From Schaalia sp. ZJ405 (GTDB lineage Bacteria > Actinomycetota > Actinomycetes > Actinomycetales > Actinomycetaceae), in contig NZ_CP064952.1 of assembly GCF_011038885.2 (NCBI RefSeq), forward strand, positions 992,001 to 1,056,000: a stretch of 64,000 nucleotides of DNA. The letters run 5' to 3'. A program made the position numbers and the translations under genes. This document shows, piece by piece, positions 38,201-47,365 of this stretch (positions are counted from its first letter, which is position 1; every line of letters begins with the position of its first letter). The notes under the pieces are model-generated. The model worked only from the letters and a program-made list of their open reading frames with translations. It had not been told where the DNA came from and made no database searches.

Positions 38201-41200
38201 CGGATGCCGTCTTGGTTGTTGGCGTCGTTCCATACTTTCGTGACCTGTACTGAGGTGCGGTCCAGAGCGTTTTCCACGGCAAGAGTGGCGTTGACCGCGT
38301 CGCGGGTGAGCGTGACATCGTGCTTGGTTGCAGACCGGGCGTAGCCTGTGGGGGCGGTGATTTCAACGACCTTGTAGGCTCCCAGGGGAACATTGGTGAA
38401 TGTTGCTTTTCCTTGGGTGTTCGTGGTGACGTCTTGGATCACTTCGCCGTTGGTTCCCGTGACCTGCTTGTCTGCCGTATCTGTGAGACGGAATACCGCG
38501 CCGGCCAAAGGAGAAGCCGCAGTCCCGTCTTCAGCTTTAGAGGTTTTCGTGATGGTGACCGTGCCAGGAATCAACCTGATAGCAACATTGCGCACCTGAG
38601 TCGCATTGTGCGCAACGAGGTTAACGCTCGTTGTTGTCACTTCGTTTCCAGAAACAGTGGTTGCGTCAATGTTATTACCGCTAACGCCGGTACCTGGGGT
38701 GGTGACGAAGTCCTCTGTCTGGGCTTTCAAGGCTTTGAGGCGGTAGGTTCCTGTGGCGTAGATGGTGGCGTCATAGGTGCCGTCAGCACTGGTGACGACA
38801 GCTGGGAGAATCTTGCCGCTGGGATCCTTCGCGGGGGTGCCGTCGTCGTTCACGATGTGGAGTTCGCGTCCGGCAAGCGGCTTGTCTGTGCCTGCCGTGT
38901 AGGACGAATCCCCATTAATGTCAACGAAATACCTGCCTTTAATGTGGTACTTCTGAATCTGTACCGTCGTGCTCGTTGCTTCGGTGAACACCGAGCCATT
39001 GGTGGAGAACGCAGCCGTATTCACGGCCTTATCGGCATCAGTGACGGAAATGTCCTTCAAGGATGTGTCTGTGGGCATACGTGAAGGAATGACGATGGTC
39101 ACAGCCGTATCCGAGGGAATTTTCTGGCCTTCTTTGAGAACGGCACGTACAGATTTCACGTGAGAGAAGTCGGTGACGTGGTCTGCCGGCACCCACTCTC
39201 CATCACGCACAGATGCGAGGTCAGCACCTTGCGGGGTCAGCTGGTAGGAGAACGCAAACTTTGCATTCACCTCCGGGGTATTCGCATCCTCTAAACTGCC
39301 AGTTAAACCGGTAGTGAAAGTCGACCCACGCTCCGGATAACCTGAGGCGGTTTCAACGATCGCATGGTCACCCTGATATGGCAGAACATCAATGATCGTC
39401 AGACTATTCATTGGACTGCGTGATCCGTTATACGCCACCAGTCGGTGGGACAGGTCCGATCCAAGATCACCAGCAACCTTGCTCGACGTTGCACCGTGAA
39501 TACTGGACTGCTTTGTGAGTACGAACTCTTTGGGAGGAGTGAATGTCAGCGTCGAAGTTCTGACCTGGAAGGTTTCGGTTGTGTCGCCGTCTTCGTCCAG
39601 GTCAAGCGCATCCGTGTAAGGGTTCGTCGCTGGCGAAGCGACATCATTACCATCCCACATCATGTAGGTCGGAATCTCATGTGGGCCGCCCGTCGTTGCC
39701 GCTGTCGCCAGCAGCGTCAACTTCGTACGGGAATACGTAGCGACTGGCACAGTTCCGTAGTCAACAATCACCGCTGTCTTACCGGTACCGTGATAGTTCG
39801 CGACGGTCGTGACTGTCGTTGAGCTCATGTCTGGTAGAGACGCCACGTACTCAACACCTTCGGGCAGGAGAGTAACGGTCCGTATATTTCGGATTTCCGT
39901 CAGAGGGCCATAGGTTGTTTCCGCTGTTGTGTGGAGGCCGTTAGGCAATGTGGGACCAACCGTCAGTCGGAAACGAGAAGTGGGCTGACCTTTCTTATCT
40001 ATTTGGTAAGTTACCGCCGAATCTTCGGGTTTGTTTTGATCAACGGTTGGCCGCAGAGGAGAGATATTGATAGTTCCGTTAAACTTAAACGGAGTGGACG
40101 TCTCGCCTTCGAGTGCGACGGCGATGTTCTCCCGTAGCGTGAATGTATCGAAAGTTGGCGACGCTTTGAGGCGTTCCTGCTCTGCCGTCGTCAACTTGGA
40201 GAACGTTCTCACTATCAGGCGAGTGTTGTCGAAGAGGACGGGATTCTCAAAGGCAAGAACAAGCTGAGTGAACTCACCTTCTGTTTGCTCAGTAATCGCA
40301 ATATCGTCACCGAGCTGCACATGTTCCTTAATCAGCTCGCGAGTCCCATCCGCACGAACACCATAGAGCTTCGTATTACCTTTATTGACTCCCTCTTCAA
40401 CGATCTTCTCATTCGCTTCGATGATGTCGCGGTTATCGTCGTTGACTATTATTTTTGGGGTAATTTCTGGTTCTGGTGCGAGACGAAAAGATGAGAATCG
40501 GGTTCGCGAGTCGGTGTTCTCTGTAATAACCTCAGTGATTGAAGTGGTCTTTCCACCTTGGAACCGATCGCGTCCGGTAGGTCCGGACCCATTGTTTTCG
40601 TTACCAAAAAAAGCATAGTATCCAAGACCTGGATCGGTGAAATCTTTGGTACCGGCGTAAATATGCTCATTATGCCAATAGTATTCCTCTTTGTTATAAG
40701 CCGATTCAAGGGGAACGTTATGCGCCTGAAAGATGGTGCCGCTTTTATAGAGGAGCCTGGATCCTGTTTTCGTGAAGACGTTTTTCGGGAAGTGATAAAA
40801 TTCAGTGCGAGAACCGACCTTGGTGCCACCCGTGCCGTCGCTCTCGGCATTGACGTAGTAGTCAATGGTCACCGGAAGGTCCGTATCAAGAGGGACTCCG
40901 GTAAACAGAATTTTTAAGTGTCTCTTGGGGGAATTTGAGTTTTCTTTTGCGCGCGAAAACTCCCCGAATGTCGCATACTTTCCGTTCGAATGAGTGGTAA
41001 AATTCCGATCAAACGATGGATCAGATTTGATGAAGGTGACCTCCTGGCGCCCCTCGGAAAGATCTTTGACGGTAACATCTGGACCGGGGAACTGGATTCG
41101 CGCACCTGCAGGAAGAGTGACCACCATCTTGACGTTCTTGGGAACAACAAGTCCTTCGTTGGTTCTATTTCCGTTATCCGGGGCGATCGACAGATAAAGA

Positions 41201-42111
41201 TTCGATGTCACTGATGTTCCCTCGGGAATCGTTGTGACACTCGAATCCTTCACTGTGACTTTGCTGCCACGGTTGTTGTGACCATTCGGTGTATCCCTGA
41301 TGCTGTAGTTGTAATTCGCCCCCGCACGTTTTTCTGCTAACGAATATGCGGTGTAACCGACACCGCGAGCCGTGTATGTCTTGGAATCGTGAGCAATTTC
41401 TACCCCATCTGCTGTGTAAAGAGTTGCGTCGACAGTAAAGGTATCTCCCGGTTGAGCGTATTTTCCGTCAATAGCAAAAGTGTATGGGTAGGTGTACTGT
41501 GTGCCTCCAGCCAATGATGAGAACCGGGATGTCACGTATTCATACTGCTCATCACTGCTTCGTTCGGTTGTTCCGGCCTGGGAAGGAACAACTTTGACGC
41601 CGGTGAGCTTATTTGTCTTTGGGATGCGAATCCGAAGATAGGGATTTTCCAGCGAATAGTCTTCAGCCGAGATATCCAGATCGACGACATCGGAGATGGG
41701 CTTATGCATCAGGTAAGTAGTCTCACCTTTAATCACTTTATTCTCGGCAGTCAGGGTGCCAACCGTGAGTGTCACGCGCGATGTGTCATCAGCTCCGGCA
41801 GCCGGGTCTCCATCAGCTCGGGAACGCAAAACCGGTGTGGGCGCAGCTTCGGTTGCCGTTGGCGCACCGCCTAAAGATCGGGAAGCGCTAGCTCCGCTGC
41901 CGTTGGACTCGTCGCCAGCTGGCTCTGCGGTTGCTGACTGAGGTGTCTCCGAATTCGCTGAGGATTCAGCTACTGCTGAAGATTCCGCCGTCGTTGAAGG
42001 GGGAGGAGAAGGAATGACATCGGTATCTGGTGTGACAGCCGTTGCTGGCAGCCCAGTGAAAGCGATGGTTATGGCAAGCAATCCAGGCAAGAGCCTGCGT
42101 TTGACACTCAT
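35245..42111 (-). CDS. Giant wall-anchored adhesin with Cna_B repeats and an LAHTG sorting signal
   Basis: A 2,288-residue surface protein. It has a signal peptide (MSVKRRLLPGLLAITIAF, cleaved near ATA-V), a Ser/Ala/Thr-rich linker to about residue 95, a large N-terminal region of beta-rich domains to about residue 1080, an SdrD-B-like domain (GRYFVDINGDSSYTAGTDKPL), a SpaA-type domain (AGAVFRLTDT), nine Cna_B domains of about 96 residues each beginning V(S/T)KVW-DDA-NQDGIRP, another SpaA-type domain, then LAHTG, a membrane segment and RHRRRR. LAHTG would be cut by a sortase. Cna_B and SpaA domains usually carry self-formed isopeptide bonds. Ligand unknown. It stands alone between aceE and a DUF3052 gene, with a G10 tract in front. 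Confidence 0.93.
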   Translation of the reverse strand: MSVKRRLLPGLLAITIAFTGLPATAVTPDTDVIPSPPPSTTAESSAVAESSANSETPQSATAEPAGDESNGSGASASRSLGGAPTATEAAPTPVLRSRADGDPAAGADDTSRVTLTVGTLTAENKVIKGETTYLMHKPISDVVDLDISAEDYSLENPYLRIRIPKTNKLTGVKVVPSQAGTTERSSDEQYEYVTSRFSSLAGGTQYTYPYTFAIDGKYAQPGDTFTVDATLYTADGVEIAHDSKTYTARGVGYTAYSLAEKRAGANYNYSIRDTPNGHNNRGSKVTVKDSSVTTIPEGTSVTSNLYLSIAPDNGNRTNEGLVVPKNVKMVVTLPAGARIQFPGPDVTVKDLSEGRQEVTFIKSDPSFDRNFTTHSNGKYATFGEFSRAKENSNSPKRHLKILFTGVPLDTDLPVTIDYYVNAESDGTGGTKVGSRTEFYHFPKNVFTKTGSRLLYKSGTIFQAHNVPLESAYNKEEYYWHNEHIYAGTKDFTDPGLGYYAFFGNENNGSGPTGRDRFQGGKTTSITEVITENTDSRTRFSSFRLAPEPEITPKIIVNDDNRDIIEANEKIVEEGVNKGNTKLYGVRADGTRELIKEHVQLGDDIAITEQTEGEFTQLVLAFENPVLFDNTRLIVRTFSKLTTAEQERLKASPTFDTFTLRENIAVALEGETSTPFKFNGTINISPLRPTVDQNKPEDSAVTYQIDKKGQPTSRFRLTVGPTLPNGLHTTAETTYGPLTEIRNIRTVTLLPEGVEYVASLPDMSSTTVTTVANYHGTGKTAVIVDYGTVPVATYSRTKLTLLATAATTGGPHEIPTYMMWDGNDVASPATNPYTDALDLDEDGDTTETFQVRTSTLTFTPPKEFVLTKQSSIHGATSSKVAGDLGSDLSHRLVAYNGSRSPMNSLTIIDVLPYQGDHAIVETASGYPERGSTFTTGLTGSLEDANTPEVNAKFAFSYQLTPQGADLASVRDGEWVPADHVTDFSHVKSVRAVLKEGQKIPSDTAVTIVIPSRMPTDTSLKDISVTDADKAVNTAAFSTNGSVFTEATSTTVQIQKYHIKGRYFVDINGDSSYTAGTDKPLAGRELHIVNDDGTPAKDPSGKILPAVVTSADGTYDATIYATGTYRLKALKAQTEDFVTTPGTGVSGNNIDATTVSGNEVTTTSVNLVAHNATQVRNVAIRLIPGTVTITKTSKAEDGTAASPLAGAVFRLTDTADKQVTGTNGEVIQDVTTNTQGKATFTNVPLGAYKVVEITAPTGYARSATKHDVTLTRDAVNATLAVENALDRTSVQVTKVWNDANNQDGIRPSEVTITLKADGTSAGKSVKLNAGNHWTATFEGLRAYTPQGTQIAYTVEETTVPDGYTSQVSGTAANGYTVTNTHQVARRSVSVSATFSDNENQDGIRPTSVTVTLLADGVETDKTATLNADNNWSATFNNLEVNNNGTPITYTVRQNAITDYTTTPGGTMTNGLTLRNTHVPAVVDVPVSKVWVDNGNAKNLRPASVTVSLKADGTAVAGKSLTLNAGNQWTASFTGLAKFKAPGQPITYEVVEDAVDHYESVTSGTAATGFTVTNTITGQVSVSATKAWSGILPDHAPQVRLALLADGQVTQQQDVNAGNNWQHTFTGLPQYDGGREIVYTVGEVTDNGLVTTTGTLTAGGHDYTVAVTSQGHAFTVTNTLVNPTITVSGTVVWVDNNNQDGVRPATATVRLISNGTPTGAMIPVDANGDGTFSFTDLPTYDNHGNPITYTVSEEDMTGYTSTVNGKLADGFTVTNTHQHGTRAINVSKVWDDAGNQDAIRPTEVTVKLVADGVDTGKTLTLDAEGKWAGTFTGLDTNKAGKEIHYTVAEDAVEGYTASYSGSMKDGLTVTNTHEVATRDIVVTKVWDDADNQDGIRPDSVTVKLRADGKDTGKTLTLTADGKWSGTFTGLETNKAGKEIQYTVAEDKVANYTAEYGGTMKDGLTVTNTHKVTKRDIKVTKVWEDADNQDAIRPDSVTIKLLANGVDTGKTLTLNAKDAWTGVFTGLDTNKAGKEIQYTVAEDPVKEYTPSYSGSMTAGLTVTNTHKAAKRDIVVSKVWDDADDQDGVRPTEVTVKLVADGVETGKTLTLTAKDTWTGVFTGLDTNTAGKEIQYTVVEDPVKGYDTAVTGSAGDGYTVTNTLIHGNITLTKVSDTGTPLAGAVFELRRHDGHVADTQTTSKDGTLVFTRVAYGKYTVVETHAPKGYRNTTHRLSAQITTHGETVDLGTVVNKKIPTLAHTGTNTLITGTLGASLLILGTLLIQRHRRRRLED
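35640..36800 (-). repeat. Four nearly identical 288-bp units encoding the last Cna_B domains
   Basis: Domains 6-9 of the adhesin repeat at a 288-base period: the phrase GTGGGTGTTGGT(G/C)AC recurs at about 35926, 36214 and 36502. The protein units differ at few positions (KVWDDADNQDGIRP, DTGKTLTL, TNKAGKEIQYTVAED). The upstream five Cna_B domains are much more diverged, so this block expanded recently and is open to gain or loss of units. Confidence 0.92.
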
Positions 42112-42383
42112 CTTCGCGTCCGTCCTGATAGGAGGTTCACATATAAGGGTTTCAATGTAATTCTATGGGGGGGGGGTGGTTGTTGACCACACTTTGTGAC
42201 AATTTCTTCCGTCGATAGTCGTTTGTGTCGGTTGGAAGTGGACCTAGGTCCCGATGCTCGGTGGTGGAACAATTCGCAGATTTGCGCGTGGACTTTTCCT
42301 CGTCGCGGTGATCTGCTTTACAATGGAGACGTGATGTGTCATTCAGCGCAGCGAGCGCTCTCGCCGAAAGGTGGTTGTTCATC
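42112..42383. promoter_or_regulatory. Adhesin promoter region with a G10/C10 tract
   Basis: The tract is ten G at 42167-42176 (C on the adhesin strand), 56-65 bases before the adhesin ATG. On the minus strand it lies between a -35-like TGGTCA and a -10-like TAGAAT with a total spacer of 18 bases, seven of ACAACCA and ten C plus one. The remainder (about 42190-42383) is the divergent upstream region of the DUF3052 gene. Confidence 0.6.
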
Positions 42384-42782
42384 GTGGCGATGAGCCTCGG
42401 ATTCCAGCCGGGACAGATTGTTCAAGAGTTCTACGTTGACGACGATGCCGACGAGAATCTTCGTCGTTCCATCGAAGAAGAAACGGGCGAACAGATCGCG
42501 GACGTTGACTACGGCGATGTTGTCGACGGAGCCATCGTGTGGTGGCGAGCAGACGATGCCGAAGAGGAAGATCTCGCAGACGTCCTCGTTGATGCGATGT
42601 CGAACTTAGATGACGGCGGCCTCATTTGGGTTCTCATCCCCAAACCAAACCGCCCCGGAGCGCTGCCAGTCGCCGACGTTGAAGATGCTGCTGACGTTGC
42701 CGGACTTCATTCGACCTCGGCTGCTTCAGTGGGAGATGACTGGGCGGGAATTCGCCTGACCGCTCGTCCTCGGTCGAAGTAG
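42384..42782 (+). CDS. DUF3052-family protein
   Basis: A 132-residue acidic protein of an actinobacterial family of unknown function. Typical segments are LGFQPGQIVQEFYVDDDADENLRRSIEE, GDVVDGAIVWWRADD and the small C-terminal domain SASVGDDWAGIRLTARP. GTG 42384 lies nine bases after AAAGGTGG and was preferred to ATG 42390. Such genes often neighbour aceE in actinobacteria; here the adhesin separates them. Weak similarity to dioxygenase-like folds has been noted for the family in general but I cannot show it. Confidence 0.8.
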   Translation: MAMSLGFQPGQIVQEFYVDDDADENLRRSIEEETGEQIADVDYGDVVDGAIVWWRADDAEEEDLADVLVDAMSNLDDGGLIWVLIPKPNRPGALPVADVEDAADVAGLHSTSAASVGDDWAGIRLTARPRSK

Positions 42783-42947
42783 AAAACCACGGACCACGCG
42801 CACCTAAGTTTCACCCGTTGATGTCGAAACCAACGGATTCTCAGTGTTCGCCAGCGGTTTTGTGGATCACCGGAACACCCACTAAACTTTCCCGTGCTGT
42901 ACACGTCGGTACCACAGACAGAGTAGAGGCCGCGTGACAGTGCGAAA

Positions 42948-43021
42948 GGGCCTGTAGCTCAGTTGGTCAGAGCGCTGCGTTTACACCGCAGATGTCGTCG
43001 GTTCGAATCCGGCCGGGCCCA
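42948..43021 (+). tRNA. tRNA-Val, anticodon UAC
   Basis: A complete 74-base cloverleaf: acceptor arm GGGCCTG/CGGGCCC (one G-U), D-arm GCTC/GAGC, anticodon arm CTGCG/CGCAG with loop TTTACAC (anticodon TAC), and T-arm GTCGG-TTCGAAT-CCGGC. Discriminator A; no encoded CCA. Confidence 0.96.
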
Positions 43022-43054
43022 CAAACGTCCCACGCGCATTCTCGCGCAAGCGGA

Positions 43055-44602
43055 CTAGCTTGCGAAGAACTCCTTGATGCGCGCGATATCCGCTTTGCCG
43101 TTCGGATTCACGGGAATAGTGTCCACCCAGTGCACCCGCCGAATCTGCTCCCACGGTGCCAACTTGTGTGCCAACGCCCGCTGGATCTTCGCAACACTGG
43201 GAGGGGCGCCGCTCCCATTCCATTGGGCGAGAGCCGCAACAATCTGCCCCCACGTGTCATCCGCCACGCCGACCACAACAGCCTGAGCGATGCCGGGGAT
43301 TTCTGAGAGCGCCTCCTCAATGGGTGAGGGCGCAACCATTTCCCCTCCCGTGTTGATCAACCGCGAGGCACGGCCAACCATGTGAATCCACCCGTGATCA
43401 TCGCGGTATCCCAGGTCACCCGTGCGCAACCACTCGTCCTCGCCAACAACATTCGGACCTGACACCAGGATTTCCCTGGCCTCATGCTCCCCGGCTGCGC
43501 GTTGACCCGTAGCGATTATCGAGGCAGAATCTGTTTCCTCGCCAGCTAGACGCATGGTGACATAGGGGAAGGGCTGGCCGATCGCCCCATCCGCGTTGGT
43601 GATATCCGCGCTGAGTAACGCCCCTGCACCTCCGGTTTCTGTCATCCCCCAGACATGGATGGGACTTAGGCCAAGTGAACGAAGCTGCAAGGCCAGAGCC
43701 GGTGAGAGAGCGTCGCCACCGATTAAGGGTTTAACCAGCGATGACAGGTCCGCGTGACACCGTTCTTGCGCGGCAAGTAGACCGTGACACATCACGGGTA
43801 CAAGAAACATCATATTGATGCGGTACCTTTCGATGGCCCGCAGAACCTTCTCAGGGTCAAAACGGCGAATCACCACGAGGGTGCCACCGTGACTTAACGT
43901 ATCGAGGGTTGTCCCATTGAAACCGCCGACATGTGTCAGCGGTGCGCAGACCCCGACCACGTGATGACCGGGGGAGTACTCGAAACCGTCACGAAAATTC
44001 TGCGAGGCCCACCACAGGTGCGCATGGCTCAATTCAATGCGACGCGGCTCCCCGGTGGACCCCGAGGTCAAAATAATCGCTGCGACCTCGCTGTGACACG
44101 CCGGTGGGTCACCTGCGATGGGGTTGGTCGCCTCAACCTCCTGAGCGAAATGAGTCAGGCTGATTGCGTGGGGAAGGCCAGCGTCGTCCTCGTCAGTGAT
44201 TGTCAGAGCGGGAGATAGTTGGTCGCAGAGTCTGTGGAGCCGCTGGGGTGGAAGCCGAGGAGAAATCGGTACGGTCACTGCGTGAAGCCACGATGCGCCA
44301 AGATGAAGAAGGAAATGCCAGGGCGAATTTTCGGCGGCAATGACCAGACGATCTGCGGCAGTGACTCCTCGGGAAGACAGGAACGCGGCGGTGCGCCGAA
44401 CCAGTTGTGCCACCTGAGACACAGTCCACGAAATGCCAGTTTCCGCGTCAATCAGACTGAGGCGTTGCGGATGCTGCGCGGCTGCTCGCATGAGAGCACG
44501 CGCCGGCGAAAGGTCCGGCAAGGGCGCTGGCGCACGTGACGGGCGGCGGCTAGGCGACGGCCCCTCCGACGCCGTGGGTGCGTGCCGCTCGGCAGTGCTC
44601 AC
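43055..44602 (-). CDS. AMP-forming acyl-CoA synthetase/ligase family protein
   Basis: A 515-residue adenylate-forming enzyme. It shows the P-loop signature [20 protein letters not shown] (about residue 175), [11 protein letters not shown], the hinge [28 protein letters not shown] and the C-terminal catalytic lysine in [11 protein letters not shown]. The first 35 residues are Ser/Pro-rich and outside the fold. The substrate is unknown: medium-chain acids or o-succinylbenzoate (MenE) are the likeliest by length. It overlaps lipA by four bases, so the two are coupled, yet no role in lipoylation is known for this family. Confidence 0.85.
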   Translation of the reverse strand: MSTAERHAPTASEGPSPSRRPSRAPAPLPDLSPARALMRAAAQHPQRLSLIDAETGISWTVSQVAQLVRRTAAFLSSRGVTAADRLVIAAENSPWHFLLHLGASWLHAVTVPISPRLPPQRLHRLCDQLSPALTITDEDDAGLPHAISLTHFAQEVEATNPIAGDPPACHSEVAAIILTSGSTGEPRRIELSHAHLWWASQNFRDGFEYSPGHHVVGVCAPLTHVGGFNGTTLDTLSHGGTLVVIRRFDPEKVLRAIERYRINMMFLVPVMCHGLLAAQERCHADLSSLVKPLIGGDALSPALALQLRSLGLSPIHVWGMTETGGAGALLSADITNADGAIGQPFPYVTMRLAGEETDSASIIATGQRAAGEHEAREILVSGPNVVGEDEWLRTGDLGYRDDHGWIHMVGRASRLINTGGEMVAPSPIEEALSEIPGIAQAVVVGVADDTWGQIVAALAQWNGSGAPPSVAKIQRALAHKLAPWEQIRRVHWVDTIPVNPNGKADIARIKEFFAS

Positions 44603-45678
44603 GGAGCCACCTGTTGAGATTGACGAGGACGCACCTGCGCATCCTCGCGGCGATGAGCCTCGCGTTCTTTGAGACGTGCAAGAACAGACCCGGCTTCTTG
44701 AAGAGTGGAGCCGGAATCCTCAATGTGGGCAAGCTCAGAGGGAATCTCGAACCCTCGGGCACGCATCCCCTTGGCCCACAGGAGGCCCGCGCGGTACGAC
44801 GAACGCACAAGGGGACCGGCCATGACTCCGGCGAAACCGATCTGCTTAGCTTCGGCAGCCAACTCAAGGAATTCCTCGGGATGAACCCATCGGTCGATGG
44901 GGTGATGCAGGGCAGAGGGACGCAGGTACTGTGTGAGAGTGAGCAGATCACAACCCGACGAGTGAAGATCACGCATCGCCTCGGAAATTTCCTCGCGGGT
45001 CTCACCCATTCCCAAAATGAGATTCGACTTCGTTACCATGCCCTGAGCGTGGGCGCGGTCAATCATTGCCAGGGAGCGTTCGTAGCGGAACGCCGGTCGA
45101 ATCTTCTTGAAAATTCGGGGAACAGTTTCGAGGTTATGAGCAAACACCTGAGGCTTGGCAGCAACCACACTGTCGATCGCTTCAGGCTGACCACGGAAGT
45201 CATCAACGAGCAGTTCAACACCGGTACCGGGGGAATACTCATGGATCAGACGACATGTTTGCGCATACAGCCAGGCAGCACCGTCAGGAAGGTCATCGCG
45301 TGTTACCCCGGTGATCGTCACATACCGTAAACCCAGTTCTTTCACGGACTCCGCGATGCGACGTGGCTCATCCCTGTCATATTCAGTGGGGCGTCCCGTG
45401 GCGATATCGCAGAAATCGCAGCGGCGCGTGCACAGGGCTCCGCCCAGGAGGAACGTTGCCTCACGGTCCTGCCAACATTCGTAGATGTTCGGACACCCTG
45501 CCTCGGCGCACACGGTGTGCAAGCCTCGGCTCTTGGAAAGGTGACGCATGTCCTGGTAATTGTCACCGGCATGCGCTGTCGTGCGAATCCACGGAGGTTT
45601 GACCTCGATCGGAGTCTGCGCGTTACGAACTTCAACGCGCAGAAGCTTGCGGCCTTCCGGGTCTGGCAGTGTGCTCAT
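44599..45678 (-). CDS. lipA: Lipoyl synthase
   Basis: A radical-SAM enzyme that inserts two sulfurs into protein-bound octanoate. The 359-residue protein has both clusters: the N-terminal auxiliary-cluster cysteines in [13 protein letters not shown], the radical-[16 protein letters not shown], and the late Ser ligand in RSSYRAG. It works on the octanoyl domains made by LipB, encoded just upstream in the same operon, and would serve pyruvate dehydrogenase (aceE). Start is ATG 45678, overlapping lipB. Confidence 0.96.
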   Translation of the reverse strand: MSTLPDPEGRKLLRVEVRNAQTPIEVKPPWIRTTAHAGDNYQDMRHLSKSRGLHTVCAEAGCPNIYECWQDREATFLLGGALCTRRCDFCDIATGRPTEYDRDEPRRIAESVKELGLRYVTITGVTRDDLPDGAAWLYAQTCRLIHEYSPGTGVELLVDDFRGQPEAIDSVVAAKPQVFAHNLETVPRIFKKIRPAFRYERSLAMIDRAHAQGMVTKSNLILGMGETREEISEAMRDLHSSGCDLLTLTQYLRPSALHHPIDRWVHPEEFLELAAEAKQIGFAGVMAGPLVRSSYRAGLLWAKGMRARGFEIPSELAHIEDSGSTLQEAGSVLARLKEREAHRREDAQVRPRQSQQVAP

Positions 45679-46346
45679 GCCGTCGTCCTCGTTTCAAGTT
45701 CCTGGTCGGGGGTGGCTAGCTGGGGGCGGATGGAATGGAAAAGACGGGGAATCAGTGCGTCTGCGGCGGCGCTGACGGTCGACGTGATGCCCTCCCAGTT
45801 CAAGGACGCCACCTGAGCGTCTGCGAGCCCGCACGGGATGATGCCTCCGAAAGCGTGGGCGCGGTCGATTGACACATTGAGGGCGATTCCGTGAAGGGTT
45901 GAGCCTTGAGCGACTTTGAGTCCGATTGCGCAGATCTTCCGGTCGGGGCATCCCTCCTCGGTCAGCCACACGCCGGCGCGTCCCTCAATGCGGCGCGCAG
46001 GTAGTCCCCATTCCTCGCGGACCGTTTCAATGACACCGTATTCAACGGAACGAATCCACGCGATCAGGTCAACGGGCTGCTTGAGGCGGACAACGGGGTA
46101 GATCACGACCTGGCCGGGGCCATGCCAGGTGACTGAGCCAGCGCGATCAACGGCGATCACGGGCAGCGACTGATCGCGGATATCCTCGGGTTTCGTGTGA
46201 CGGCCAGCGGTCCATGTCGGCGAAAACTGGGCGACGATGAGGGAATCGGGGCCACCGTTGAGAGTGTCGGCGTGAAGGCGGCGCTGCATTGCGTCGACCT
46301 CACGGTAGTCGGTGAAGCCCGAGTGAAGAAGATTGACGACCTGCAC
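45675..46346 (-). CDS. lipB: Octanoyl-[acyl-carrier]-protein:protein octanoyltransferase
   Basis: Moves octanoate from ACP to lipoyl domains. The 223-residue protein has the family motif [14 protein letters not shown], the Lys in CAIGLKV and the catalytic Cys in [15 protein letters not shown] -10-like element lies 13 bases before ATG 46346 on the minus strand, suggesting a very short leader. It heads the lipB-lipA-ligase operon. Confidence 0.95.
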   Translation of the reverse strand: MQVVNLLHSGFTDYREVDAMQRRLHADTLNGGPDSLIVAQFSPTWTAGRHTKPEDIRDQSLPVIAVDRAGSVTWHGPGQVVIYPVVRLKQPVDLIAWIRSVEYGVIETVREEWGLPARRIEGRAGVWLTEEGCPDRKICAIGLKVAQGSTLHGIALNVSIDRAHAFGGIIPCGLADAQVASLNWEGITSTVSAAADALIPRLFHSIRPQLATPDQELETRTTA

Positions 46347-46471
46347 GGCTGAAAGCCTAGTCCTCTTTCGTTAAACTTCCGAATTACAATCGAATGACTA
46401 TTAAACGAAAATTTGGCGGTAAGTCATGGGCTGGCCAGAGGGTTCGCCCTCGTCCTCGTGCGGCTTCACGA

Positions 46472-46477
46472 TATTCT
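46472..46477 (+). promoter_or_regulatory. -10 element (TATTCT) six bases before the NIF3-family gene, leaderless promoter
   Basis: TATTCT ends six bases before ATG 46484 with no ribosome site between, the leaderless pattern also seen for xerC and argC here. A GACGAGGACG-type 9-mer (46451) lies just upstream. Confidence 0.55.
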
Positions 46478-46483
46478 TAACCA

Positions 46484-47365
46484 ATGACACACGACTTAGC
46501 CTCCGCTGCGACGAACTGGACCGTCGGAGACATCTGCGCCCTCATGGACCGGTGGTTTCCCCCGGCCAACGCCCAAGACTGGGACAAAGTTGGGCTGATT
46601 CTGGGGGATCGTGACCGGATTGTCCGCCGGGTCCTCCTGGCCGTTGATCCCGTGGCAAGCGTTGGCAGACAAGCGACCACAATGGGAGACGGCGAGGGCG
46701 CCGACCTCATCATCACGCATCACCCGCTTTTCCTGCGCGGGGTGTCCTTCCTCCCCGAGGACCAGCCCAAAGGCGCCCTCGTTACCCAACTGATCCGCAG
46801 CGGCATCGCCCTCTTAAATGCACACACGAACGCCGACATCGCTCACGATGGGGTAGCGGACGCCCTCGCCCGCCTCATTGGGTTAAGCGACCCCGAGCCT
46901 TTAGAGTTCATTGGCGAGGACGAGGACGGTCACCTCATCGGCATGGGCCGAATCGGACGGGTAACCCCAACAACGCTCGGAGAATTCGCTGCCCACGTAG
47001 CTTCAGTGCTTCCGGCGGGACCGACGGGACTTTTCGTTGGCGGTGACACAGATTCTCCTGTCGAACGCATCGCCGTGGCCCCGGGAGCAGGAGATTCCTT
47101 CCTTGATCTCGCCAGGAAACGCGGAGCCGACGTGTTCCTCACCGCTGACCTGCGGCATCATCCGGCATCTGAACATATGGAAGCCGGACGCCCGTTCCTT
47201 TTGTGCGGGAGTCACTGGGCAACCGAATGGCCGTGGCTGCGCCTACTGGAGAAGAAACTCACTCAGGCAGCGGCGCGTGAGGGTGTGGACCTGAGCGTCG
47301 AAGTCTCTACGATTGTTACCGAACCTTGGACCCAGCACTTGGAGACCTCAGGAGAACTCGCATGA
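46484..47365 (+). CDS. NIF3/YbgI-family protein (Nif3-like dinuclear metal centre)
   Basis: A 293-residue hexameric dinuclear-metal protein of the NIF3 family, often annotated as GTP cyclohydrolase I type 2; its function is uncertain. Motifs: WDKVGLILGD, LIITHHPLFL (metal His), NAHTNADIA and the C-terminal CGSHWATEWPWL. An internal segment (residues 135-200) is shorter than in NIF3 proteins with a full PII-like insertion. It overlaps the next gene by four bases (ATGA). A motif copy lies inside at 46919. Confidence 0.9.
   Translation: MTHDLASAATNWTVGDICALMDRWFPPANAQDWDKVGLILGDRDRIVRRVLLAVDPVASVGRQATTMGDGEGADLIITHHPLFLRGVSFLPEDQPKGALVTQLIRSGIALLNAHTNADIAHDGVADALARLIGLSDPEPLEFIGEDEDGHLIGMGRIGRVTPTTLGEFAAHVASVLPAGPTGLFVGGDTDSPVERIAVAPGAGDSFLDLARKRGADVFLTADLRHHPASEHMEAGRPFLLCGSHWATEWPWLRLLEKKLTQAAAREGVDLSVEVSTIVTEPWTQHLETSGELA

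Noticed and set aside
42948..43021. tRNA as an integration (att) site
   Set aside because: No duplicated 3' end or integrase next to it.
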